A stretch of 64,000 nt of DNA from assembly GCA_050330205.1 (NCBI GenBank), contig JBHJOA010000048.1, positions 74,572 to 138,571 on the forward strand. The letters run 5' to 3'. This document shows, piece by piece, positions 33,946 to 42,986 of this stretch (the stretch's first letter is position 1; every line of letters begins with the position of its first letter). This stretch comes from Pelagibius sp050330205 (GTDB taxonomy: Bacteria; Pseudomonadota; Alphaproteobacteria; Kiloniellales; Kiloniellaceae). The notes under the pieces are model-generated. The model saw only the letters and a program-made list of their open reading frames with translations, made no database searches and was not told where the DNA came from. Position numbers and translations under genes: made by a program.

Positions 33946-35570
33946 TGGCCCCGCTGCTGCAGGTTCGCAACCTGGGCGTCACCTTCCGCATGCCCGGCGG
34001 CGCCGTCCACGCGGTGAAGAACGTCGGCTTCGATATCGACAAGGGCGAAACCCTGGCCCTGGTCGGCGAGAGCGGCTCCGGCAAGTCGGTGACGGCGCTC
34101 TCGGTGCTGCAACTGCTGCCCTACCCGTTGGCGCAGCACCCGCAGGGCAGTTCCGTCGTCTTCAAAGGGCAGGAGTTGGTCGGCGCCGACGACAAGCTGC
34201 TGCGCGAGGTGCGCGGCGACCAGATCTCGATGATCTTCCAGGAGCCGATGACCTCGCTGAACCCGCTGCACACGGTGGAAAAGCAGATCAACGAGACGCT
34301 GTTCCTGCACAAGGGCATGGACAAGGACCAGGCGCGCCGGCGCACCCTCGAGCTACTGAAGCTGGTCGGCATCCCCGACGCGGCGAAGCGTCTCTCCGCC
34401 TATCCGCACGAGCTGTCCGGCGGCCAGCGCCAGCGCGTGATGATCGCCATGGCCTTGGCCAACGAGCCCGACCTGCTGATCGCCGACGAGCCCACCACCG
34501 CCCTCGACGTCACCATTCAGGCGCAGATCCTGAAGCTGCTGAAGGAACTGCAGCAGAAGCTCGGCATGGCGATGCTGCTGATCACCCACGACCTCGGCAT
34601 CGTCCGCAAGATGGCCGACCGCATCTGCGTCATGACCCAGGGCGAGATCGTCGAACAGGGCAGCGGTGAAGAGATCTTCGAGCGGCCGCAGCATCCCTAC
34701 ACCCAGCGGCTCCTGGCGGCGGAGCCGAAAGGCCGGCCGATCACTTCCGCCGCCGATGCGCCCATCGTCGTCAGGGGCGACGATGTGAAGGTGTATTTCC
34801 CGATCAAGAAGGGCGTGCTCAAGCGCACGGTCGACTATGTGCGCGCGGTCGACGGCATCTCGGTAACGGTGCGCCAGGGCCACACCGTGGGCGTGGTCGG
34901 GGAGAGCGGCTCCGGCAAGACCACGCTAGGCCTGGCGCTACTGCGCCTGCTGTCGTCCCAGGGCGTCATCGAGTTCGACGGCAAGTCGATCCAGGGCCTC
35001 GGCTCCCGGGAGCTGCGTCCGCTGCGCCGCTCCATGCAGATCGTCTTCCAGGATCCCTACGGCTCGCTCAGCCCGCGCCTCTCCATCGGCCAGATCGTCG
35101 CCGAGGGCCTGAAGATCCACGACCTCGGCGGCAACGAGGCGGAGCGCGAGGAGATGATCATCGCCGCGCTGCAGGAGGTCGGACTCGACCCGGAAAGCCG
35201 CCACCGCTACCCGCACGAATTCTCCGGCGGCCAGCGCCAGCGAGTCGCCATCGCCCGCGCCATGGTCTTGAAGCCACGCCTGGTGGTGCTCGACGAACCG
35301 ACCTCGGCCCTCGACATGTCGGTGCAGGCACAGATCGTCGATCTGCTTCGCGAACTGCAGGAGCGCCACAGTCTCGCCTACCTCTTCATCAGCCACGACC
35401 TGAAGGTCGTGCGCGCCCTGGCCGACGAAGTGATCGTCATGCGCGACGGCAAGGTGGTGGAGCAGGGCAGCGCCCGGCAGATCTTCGACGCCCCGGCGGC
35501 CGACTACACCAAAGCGCTGATGAAGGCGGCCTTCGACCTCGAAGCCGTCGAGGGCGTCGTCTCCACCTGA
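33945..35570 (+). CDS. yejF: Dual ATPase of the Yej oligopeptide transporter
   Basis: 541 aa with two complete ABC domains in tandem. Domain 1 has Walker A GESGSGKS, signature LSGGQRQRV and Walker B LLIADEPTTALD. Domain 2 has GESGSGKTTLGLALL, FSGGQRQRVAIARAM and LVVLDEPTSALD. Each is followed by an oligopeptide-type extension (QHPYTQRLLAAEP in the first). It powers YejBE. Start ATG overlaps the yejE stop. The reductase gene ghrA follows after 31 bp and may be co-transcribed. Confidence 0.95.
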   Translation: MAPLLQVRNLGVTFRMPGGAVHAVKNVGFDIDKGETLALVGESGSGKSVTALSVLQLLPYPLAQHPQGSSVVFKGQELVGADDKLLREVRGDQISMIFQEPMTSLNPLHTVEKQINETLFLHKGMDKDQARRRTLELLKLVGIPDAAKRLSAYPHELSGGQRQRVMIAMALANEPDLLIADEPTTALDVTIQAQILKLLKELQQKLGMAMLLITHDLGIVRKMADRICVMTQGEIVEQGSGEEIFERPQHPYTQRLLAAEPKGRPITSAADAPIVVRGDDVKVYFPIKKGVLKRTVDYVRAVDGISVTVRQGHTVGVVGESGSGKTTLGLALLRLLSSQGVIEFDGKSIQGLGSRELRPLRRSMQIVFQDPYGSLSPRLSIGQIVAEGLKIHDLGGNEAEREEMIIAALQEVGLDPESRHRYPHEFSGGQRQRVAIARAMVLKPRLVVLDEPTSALDMSVQAQIVDLLRELQERHSLAYLFISHDLKVVRALADEVIVMRDGKVVEQGSARQIFDAPAADYTKALMKAAFDLEAVEGVVST

Positions 35571-35601
35571 TTGATCGTATCCGTACTGCGACTGGATTCC
35601 C

Positions 35602-36531
35602 GTGGCACTTCTCATCAAGACCGATATCGACAGGGGCAACGCCTGGGCCGAGGCCCTGGCCGCCAACTACCCCGAACTCAAGGTTCACACCTGGCCTTAC
35701 GACGGCGACCCCGCCGCCATCGAGTATGCGCTGGTGTGGCAGCCGCCGAAGGGCGAACTGAAGCGCTATCCCAAACTCAAGGCGATCTTCTCGGTCGGCG
35801 CCGGCGTCGACCACCTGGCGAGCGACCCGGATCTGCCCGAGGGCGTGCCGGTGGTGCGCATGGTGGAGCCAGGCCTCACCGCCGGCATGTCGGAGTATGT
35901 GGTGCTGGCCGTCCTCAACCATCACCGCTTCATGCTGGACTACGCCGCCCAGCGCCGCGAGAAGGTCTGGGAGGAGATTCCGCAGCTGCCGGCCGAGGCG
36001 CGTCAGGTCGGCATGCTCGGCCTCGGCGTGCTGGGGCGCGACGTGCTCGACAAGCTGAAGCCCTTCGGCTTCAGGCTGGCCGGCTGGAGCCGCAGCCCCA
36101 AGTCGATCACCGGTGTCACTTGTTTCCATGGGCCGGGCGGCCTCGACGAGTTTCTGGCCGGGACCGACATCCTGGTCTGCCTGTTGCCGCTGACGCCGGA
36201 AACCGAGGACATCCTGAACCGCGAGACCCTGGCCAAGCTGCCGGCGGGCGCCGCCATCGTCAGCGTCGGCCGCGGCCGCCAGGTGGTCGAAGCGGATCTC
36301 CTGGAAGCCCTCGACAGCGGGCAGATCGGCGGCGCCACCCTCGACGTCTTCCGCGAGGAGCCGCTGCCCCAGGACCATCCCTTCTGGGAACACCCGCGCG
36401 TCTTCATGACGCCGCACATCGCCAGCATGACGGTGCCGGAGACCGCGGTAAGGGCGGTGGTCGCCAACATCCAGCGGCTGCAGTCCGGCGAGGCCCTTCA
36501 GCATGTGGTCGACCTGAAGCGCGGCTACTGA
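35602..36531 (+). CDS. ghrA: Glyoxylate/hydroxypyruvate reductase A
   Basis: 309 aa D-2-hydroxyacid dehydrogenase of the GhrA type. It reduces glyoxylate to glycolate and hydroxypyruvate to glycerate using NADPH. Motifs include MLGLGVLGRDVLDKLKPFGF for nucleotide binding, the NADPH-type GWSRSPK, the LLPLTPETEDILNRE segment and PHIASMTVPETA near the active site. GTG start. It may work with the glyoxylate aminotransferase encoded at 59742-60980, though the two are distant. Confidence 0.9.
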   Translation: MALLIKTDIDRGNAWAEALAANYPELKVHTWPYDGDPAAIEYALVWQPPKGELKRYPKLKAIFSVGAGVDHLASDPDLPEGVPVVRMVEPGLTAGMSEYVVLAVLNHHRFMLDYAAQRREKVWEEIPQLPAEARQVGMLGLGVLGRDVLDKLKPFGFRLAGWSRSPKSITGVTCFHGPGGLDEFLAGTDILVCLLPLTPETEDILNRETLAKLPAGAAIVSVGRGRQVVEADLLEALDSGQIGGATLDVFREEPLPQDHPFWEHPRVFMTPHIASMTVPETAVRAVVANIQRLQSGEALQHVVDLKRGY

Positions 36532-36544
36532 ACGGCGGCGGCCC

Positions 36545-36928
36545 TCAGGATGCCGGCAGCCGGCGCGCCGCCTCGGCGGCCATGTCCGCGAATTCGCGTA
36601 GGAACACCGAGCCCTTGACGCTGCGCTGCACGAGGATCGAGCGCTTGTCCGTCTCGTCGACCTTGCGGCGCACGAACTCCAGCTTCTCCAGGCGGTCCAC
36701 GGCGCGGGTGACCGCCGGCTTCGACATGTTCAGCGTTGCTGCGAGGCCGCGCACGGTGTGCGGCGGCGGTGCCAGGTAGACCTCGAGGAAAAGCGCGAAC
36801 TGCCGCGTGGTGAGGTCGGGCAGCGAGCGGTTGAGGCCGATCACCAGCACGCGATGCCACAGCGCCAGGGCCTGGGTCGGCTGCAGGCCGGCGCCGGAGG
36901 GCGGCGATGAACTCGGAGGGGCGGCCAT
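36545..36928 (-). CDS. MarR-family transcriptional regulator
   Basis: 127 aa winged-helix DNA-binding protein. A disordered N-terminus (MAAPPSSSPPSGAG) precedes helices and a wing: LTTRQFALFLEVYL, VRGLAATLNMSKPAVTRAVD as recognition region, and RRKVDETDKRSILVQ as wing. It is short for the family. Convergent with ghrA by 13 bp and followed upstream by the divergently unrelated M17 gene. Its targets are unknown; no palindrome was located. Confidence 0.85.
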   Translation of the reverse strand: MAAPPSSSPPSGAGLQPTQALALWHRVLVIGLNRSLPDLTTRQFALFLEVYLAPPPHTVRGLAATLNMSKPAVTRAVDRLEKLEFVRRKVDETDKRSILVQRSVKGSVFLREFADMAAEAARRLPAS

Positions 36929-37030
36929 GACGGCGTTTCGTTCTCGTTGCAGAAGCGGAACGAAGTCTGCAGGACCCGCGACCGCCGCGCAAGGCCGCCC
37001 TGGCCTCCGGGCTGTGACAAACGCTGCCCG

Positions 37031-38440
<1,410 letters not shown>

Positions 38441-38586
38441 GGGGCGGCTCCGGAACTGGTTTCCTTGCGGGAGATTGCGCGGGGCGACCGCGGGCTTGCG
38501 CGGCGCGCGCATCTTTGCGCTAAATCGCCGCGCTGTCGACTCGCAGAACGCCGGCCGGCCGCAGACCGAACGAATGCGGAGGCTCC

Positions 38587-39234
38587 ATGGCCGACACCAA
38601 GCTGATCCTGGGGAACAAGACCTATTCTTCCTGGTCGCTACGCGGCTGGCTGGCCGCCCGCCTGGCGGGCCTGGCCTTCGAGGAAGTGGTCATCCCCCTG
38701 CGCAAGCCCGGAACCCGGGCCGAGATCCTGAAATACAGCCGGGCCGGCAAGGTGCCGACGTTGATGATCGACGGTGAGCCGATCTGGGACAGCCTCGCCA
38801 TCGCCGAGTACCTGGCCGAGCGCTTTCCAGACAAAGGCCTCTGGCCCGCCGACCCGGCGGCGCGCCGTCTGGCGCGCTGCGTGACGGCGGAGATGCACGC
38901 CGGATTTCCGGCACTGCGCAGCGCCCTGCCGATGGACCTCAGCAAGCACTACCCGGGCCACCCCATCGGCCCCGAGGTCCAGGCCGACATCGACCGCATC
39001 CGGGAGATCTGGCGCGACTGCCGCGCGGGCTTCGGCCGGGAAGGCGGCTTTCTTTTCGGCCGGGTTTCCATCGCCGACGCGTTCTATGCGCCGGTGGTGA
39101 CGCGGTTCCGCACCTACGACGTGAAGCTGGACGAAGTGGCCGCGGACTACTGCGACGCGGTAACCGCCTGGCCGCTGATGCAGGAGTGGACCGCGGCCGC
39201 GGCGACGGAGACCGAGGTTACCGTCTTCGGCTGA
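38587..39234 (+). CDS. Glutathione S-transferase family protein
   Basis: 215 aa. Thioredoxin-like N-terminal domain with ILGNKTYSSWSLRGWLAARL and the cis-Pro KVPTLMIDGEPIWDSLAI, then a helical C-terminal domain (GFLFGRVSIADAFYAPV pattern). The SSWS segment is at the usual glutathione-activating position. It resembles maleylacetoacetate-isomerase-like or YfcF-type members, but the substrate cannot be told. Convergent with the TAXI gene. Confidence 0.9.
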   Translation: MADTKLILGNKTYSSWSLRGWLAARLAGLAFEEVVIPLRKPGTRAEILKYSRAGKVPTLMIDGEPIWDSLAIAEYLAERFPDKGLWPADPAARRLARCVTAEMHAGFPALRSALPMDLSKHYPGHPIGPEVQADIDRIREIWRDCRAGFGREGGFLFGRVSIADAFYAPVVTRFRTYDVKLDEVAADYCDAVTAWPLMQEWTAAAATETEVTVFG

Positions 39235-39247
39235 GCGCGCGGCGTCC

Positions 39248-40288
39248 CTACGGCAGCAACCCGAGCTCGCGGTAGTAGCGTTCGGCGCCCGGGTGAAGCG
39301 GGATGCCGAGGCCGTCGAGCGCCTGCTCGATGACGATCTGGCTGCCCTTGGGATGGCCCTTGTCGAGCAGCTGGCGCGTCGTCGGGTGCCACAGCGCCTG
39401 GGTGATCTGGTAGACCGTCTCCTCGGGCACCTTCTCGGATATCACCCACTGGGCGCCGACCGAAAGGGTGTCGACGGCATCGATCCCCGGATAGGTGCCG
39501 GGGGGCAGGGACTGGCGGGCAAAGAACGGCACCTCCTCCAGCAGCGCATCGATCTCCGCACCGGCGATGGGAACGAGGTCGACCAGGGCGCCTTCGGCGA
39601 GTTCGAGGACCGCCGTCGCGGGCGTGCCGGCGACGAAGAAGAAACCGTCGAGGTCGCCTTCCCGAAGGGAGTCGGCCGCCGCGCCGGAACCGAGGGAGAA
39701 CACCTCGAAATCGTCCAGTTCGATACCAAAGGCCCGCAGCACCAGCAGGGCGTCCACCCGGGTGCCGGAGCCGGGACGGTCGACGGAGATCCTCTTGCCC
39801 CGGATGTCCGGCACGCTGGCGATCCCGGCGTCGGAGCGCACCACCAGGTGAATGGTTTCGGGGTAGAGGTTGGCAACGGCGCGTAACGATTTCAGCGGTC
39901 CGCCGGTCAGGAACAGTTCCTCGCCACGGTAGGCCCAGTAGGCGACATCGGATTGGACGAATCCGGACTCCACGCTGCCGTCCTCGATCTGGCGGACGTT
40001 GTCCACGGAGCCGCGCGTCGACTGCGCCACGGCGACCAGGCCGGGCACCCCGCAGCTGCCGCCGCCCTCGCAATCGCGGCTGCCCGGCGGGCTGGAGATG
40101 GCGCTGGCGATGATGCCGCCGATCGGAAAATAGGTGCCGGCGGTAGAGCCGGTGGCGATGCGGAAGAAGCGGAGATCCTGCGCAGCGGCCGCGGCGGCCA
40201 GCGCCAGCAGCGAAACGAGGAGTCCGGCGATGAGAATGCCGCGGGGCGCGAGCCGGCCCAAGGCGCCCGGGAGCTTAGCTGTCGACAT
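39248..40288 (-). CDS. TAXI-family TRAP transporter solute-binding protein
   Basis: 346 aa periplasmic binding protein with a signal peptide (ILIAGLLVSLLALAAAAAAQ). The start at 40288 is preceded by GGAGACTC. Characteristic TAXI sequences: FRIATGSTAGTYFPIGGIIA, SGSCGVPG-like EGGGSCGVPGLVAVAQSTRG and GKRISVDRPGSGTRV. TAXI proteins usually feed a fused TRAP permease with glutamate, 2-oxoglutarate or similar acids. No permease gene lies nearby here, so it is an orphan or works with a permease encoded elsewhere. Confidence 0.92.
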   Translation of the reverse strand: MSTAKLPGALGRLAPRGILIAGLLVSLLALAAAAAAQDLRFFRIATGSTAGTYFPIGGIIASAISSPPGSRDCEGGGSCGVPGLVAVAQSTRGSVDNVRQIEDGSVESGFVQSDVAYWAYRGEELFLTGGPLKSLRAVANLYPETIHLVVRSDAGIASVPDIRGKRISVDRPGSGTRVDALLVLRAFGIELDDFEVFSLGSGAAADSLREGDLDGFFFVAGTPATAVLELAEGALVDLVPIAGAEIDALLEEVPFFARQSLPPGTYPGIDAVDTLSVGAQWVISEKVPEETVYQITQALWHPTTRQLLDKGHPKGSQIVIEQALDGLGIPLHPGAERYYRELGLLP

Positions 40289-40381
40289 GATGAGTCTCCG
40301 CTCGACTGGCGTGCGTTCGCTCACCTCTCTGTCATTCGGAGCCTGCACGACGGCCCCGGTGAGCCGGCCCTGGTAGATAGA

Positions 40382-40409
40382 GATATATCAAGCCTCGCGG
40401 CCGGATCAA
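40382..40409 (-). promoter_or_regulatory. Possible promoter of the TAXI gene
   Basis: Minus strand TTGATC (40404-40409), 16-nt spacer, TATATC (40382-40387), about 94 nt before the chosen start. Each hexamer matches consensus at four positions. It lies in the 177-bp gap between this gene and the TVP38 gene. Confidence 0.35.
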
Positions 40410-40465
40410 GGAGGGCCAGAGCCGCTCTATTCCTGGGGCCAGGAGGAGCCGTCTCGCGCTCACCG

Positions 40466-41242
40466 TCAGCACGCCCGGCGGCGGACCTTGAAGCGCTTGT
40501 AGGCGACCGGCAGCAGCGACAGCAGCGACAGGCCGACGAGACCGGCGACAATCTGCGGTGTCAGCACGCTTTGCACGGTGAAGACGCCGCCCTGGTCGAA
40601 GACCGAGCCGAGGCCGGCGCCGGCCAGGACGAAGACCAGAGTCCCCGGAATGATGCCGATGAAGGTACCGAAAACGTAGGTCGCAAGCGGGACACCCAGA
40701 AATGCCGGCACCAGGTTCACCACGAAAAACGGAAACAGCGGGATGAGGCGCAGCACCAGCATGTAGCTGAGGGCGTTTTCGCGGAAGCCGGCCTCCATGC
40801 GCTGCACGAAGGGGCCGGCCCTGGCGCGGAACAGGTCGCCCAGCGAGCCGCGGGCGACGATGAAGATCGCCGTGGCCCCCAGGGTGGCGGCGACGACGAC
40901 GTAGAGGAGGCCGAGGGCAACGCCGAAGAGGAATCCTCCGGCGACGGTCAGGACAAGGCCGCCGGGCAGCGAAAGGGCGGTGGAAAGGGCATAGAGCGCC
41001 ATGAACGCGAGCGCAGCGGCGACCGCATGCTCGTCGACGAAGGCGCTCAGCAGGCTGCGGTGCCGGCGCAGGGTCTCGATGTCGAGATGCTCGTGAAGGC
41101 CGGACCCCAGGGCGGCGGCAAGGACCGCCAGCAGGACGGCGACCGGCAGCAACCGGCGTGGCCACGACCGCCCGGTGCCGGTCAAGGACGCGGCATCGCA
41201 GGCGGCCTCGGCCGGGCTCCGTCTATCCGCCATCTTAGCCAA
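40466..41242 (-). CDS. TVP38/TMEM64 (VTT domain) membrane protein
   Basis: 258 aa. Paralogue of the protein at 5082-5864, with LTVAGGFLFGVALGLLY, LVLRLIPLFPFFVVNLVPAF and GIIPGTLVF. About six hydrophobic segments. Its start overlaps the 3' end of the upstream flavoprotein gene by 8 nt, so it is translated with it. In many proteobacteria a TVP38 domain is adjacent to or fused with this kind of mercuric-reductase-like flavoprotein (established as a recurring arrangement; its purpose is not known). Confidence 0.88.
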   Translation of the reverse strand: MAKMADRRSPAEAACDAASLTGTGRSWPRRLLPVAVLLAVLAAALGSGLHEHLDIETLRRHRSLLSAFVDEHAVAAALAFMALYALSTALSLPGGLVLTVAGGFLFGVALGLLYVVVAATLGATAIFIVARGSLGDLFRARAGPFVQRMEAGFRENALSYMLVLRLIPLFPFFVVNLVPAFLGVPLATYVFGTFIGIIPGTLVFVLAGAGLGSVFDQGGVFTVQSVLTPQIVAGLVGLSLLSLLPVAYKRFKVRRRAC

Positions 41243-42677
41243 GCCGCTGCAGGAAGCGGACGAGCCTCCTGGTTCCCTTACCGAACAGCGTCGGGCTGAA
41301 GTAGCTGCCGGCGACCCGCTTGCTGACCTCGCCCAAGGTCGGATAGGGCGCGATCATGCCGGCCAGGGCGCCGATCTTCAGGCCCTGGCCGATGGCCAGT
41401 ACCCAGGGCTGCAGCAGTTCGCCGGCATGGCGGCCGACGATGGAGGCGCCGAGGATGCGGCCGCGCGCGCCGACCACCACCTTGACCAGGCCGTCGGTGG
41501 CGCGCTCGGCCTGGGCACGGTCGTTCTCCGCGAAGCTCCAGGTCAGCACCCTGATGCCGGCGCCGTGCTTCTCGCGCGCCTGGGCCTCCGTCAGGCCGAC
41601 ATGGGCGATCTCGGGATCGGTGAAGGTCACCCACGGCAGCGCCGCGTAGTTCACCCTGGCCGGCAGCCTGAAGAGAGCATTGCGGATGACAATGCCGGCA
41701 TGATAGCTCGCGAGATGAGTGAACTGGTAGGCTCCGAGGCCGTCGACCGCGGCGACGTCTCCCACGGCGAAGATGCGCTTGTTGCTGCTGCGCAGCCGGG
41801 CATCGACCGCAATGCCCGCCGGTGAGTGGACGACGCCGGCTGCGTCCAGACCCAGGTCCTCGACATTGGCCTTGCGGCCGGCGGCGACCAGCAGGTGAGA
41901 GCCGCTCAGGGTGCGTGTCGTGCCGCTTTCTTCCAGGGTGACGGCGACGGCATTGCCGTCTCGCGCCACCGCCTTGATGGCGATGCCCTCGTGGATCTCC
42001 ACGCCGTCATCCGCCATCTGGCGCCGCGCGACCTCCGTAACCTCGGGATCGTCCTTGCCGAGCACCTTGGACATTTCCAGCAGGGAGACCCGCGCGCCGA
42101 GCCGGCGCTGAGCCTGCGCCAGTTCCGCGCCGACCGGCCCGCCGCCGATGACGATCAGGTGCGTCGGCCGCTCGGTCAGGTCGAAGATCGTCTCATTGGT
42201 GAGGAACGGGACAGACTCGAGCCCGGGGATCGGCGGCACTGCCGGCGACGATCCCGTGGCAACAACGAAACGCCGCGCCTTCACGGTGGTCTCGCCTGCC
42301 ACCAGCTCCCGCGGCCCGGTAAAGCGAGCCGGCGCCTGGATCACCGTGACGCCGAGGCCCTCGAAGCGCTCGACCGAATCGTGCGGCTCAATGGCCGCGA
42401 TGACACCGCGCAGATGATCGCGCACGGCCGCGAAGTCGATTTCCGGCTCGTGGCCGTTGACGCCGAACCGGCCGGCGCGGCGGACTTCCTCGGCCGCCGT
42501 CGCCGCGGCGATCAGGGACTTCGAAGGCACGCAGCCGTAGTTGAGGCAGTCGCCGCCCATCCTGCCCTTTTCGACCAGCACCACCCGCGCGCCCATCTGG
42601 GCGGCGCCGGCCGCCACCGTCAGCCCGCCCGAGCCGCCGCCGACGACACAGAGGTCGGTCTCGATGTTCTTCGCCAT
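41235..42677 (-). CDS. MerA/lipoamide-dehydrogenase-like FAD disulfide oxidoreductase
   Basis: 480 aa. FAD binding VVGGGSGGLTVAAGAA, redox disulfide GGDCLNYGCVPSKSL, an NAD(P) site IVIGGGPVGAELAQ, and a second FAD motif IFAVGDVAAV. The C-terminal active segment reads APYPTLGE, with Tyr in place of the His seen in lipoamide dehydrogenases (HPTLSE), as in MerA-like relatives. However, it lacks the MerA C-terminal vicinal Cys pair and the N-terminal metal domain, so mercury reduction is doubtful. Substrate unknown. Downstream partner is the TVP38 gene. Confidence 0.9.
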   Translation of the reverse strand: MAKNIETDLCVVGGGSGGLTVAAGAAQMGARVVLVEKGRMGGDCLNYGCVPSKSLIAAATAAEEVRRAGRFGVNGHEPEIDFAAVRDHLRGVIAAIEPHDSVERFEGLGVTVIQAPARFTGPRELVAGETTVKARRFVVATGSSPAVPPIPGLESVPFLTNETIFDLTERPTHLIVIGGGPVGAELAQAQRRLGARVSLLEMSKVLGKDDPEVTEVARRQMADDGVEIHEGIAIKAVARDGNAVAVTLEESGTTRTLSGSHLLVAAGRKANVEDLGLDAAGVVHSPAGIAVDARLRSSNKRIFAVGDVAAVDGLGAYQFTHLASYHAGIVIRNALFRLPARVNYAALPWVTFTDPEIAHVGLTEAQAREKHGAGIRVLTWSFAENDRAQAERATDGLVKVVVGARGRILGASIVGRHAGELLQPWVLAIGQGLKIGALAGMIAPYPTLGEVSKRVAGSYFSPTLFGKGTRRLVRFLQRLG

Positions 42678-42986
42678 GCCCGCTTCCTCAGCCTACGTTC
42701 GGCAACCACGCCTTGCCACCATACCCGACTCGGCCGAGACCGGGTCATCGCCGTAGGGTTCAGGTAAGCGCCCCGGAATGCAACTAAAGGCCTTTCACAG
42801 CGTTGTGACAGGCCGTGAAATCGCTTTTCGAGGAGCACCTGACTCCCCGGGAACCTATCGAATTCACGTAGGGTTCTTAATGTTTTACAGCCCCGCGGCG
42901 GCAATGACACAATCCCGAAACTGCGGTCGGCCGACCCAACAACCGCCTGGAGAAGTCAGATCGTCGCGGTAACCTTAGACCAGATC
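42678..42986. other. Intergenic region between divergent flavoprotein and SLC13 genes
   Basis: 309 bp with no gene. It contains a 26-nt dyad at 42789-42814 and a GGAGAA at 42950-42955 preceding the transporter. No consensus promoter was recognised. Confidence 0.6.
42789..42814. promoter_or_regulatory. 26-nt interrupted dyad, possible operator
   Basis: GGCC, TT, TCACA, GCGT, TGTGA, CA, GGCC: TCACA pairs with TGTGA and GGCC with GGCC across a two-base mismatch on each side. It lies about 112 bp before the flavoprotein start and 172 bp before the transporter start. An additional GTGAAA copy follows at 42815-42820. It is the reverse order of a CRP half-site pair, so CRP is not implied. Confidence 0.4.

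Noticed and set aside
41235..42677. Mercuric reductase
   Set aside because: Lacks the C-terminal Cys pair and N-terminal metal-binding domain, and no merR/merT/merP genes are nearby.
42795..42808. TCACA-GCGT-TGTGA as a CRP/FNR site
   Set aside because: The half-sites are in the reverse order and spacing is 4, not 6; kept only as an unnamed dyad.
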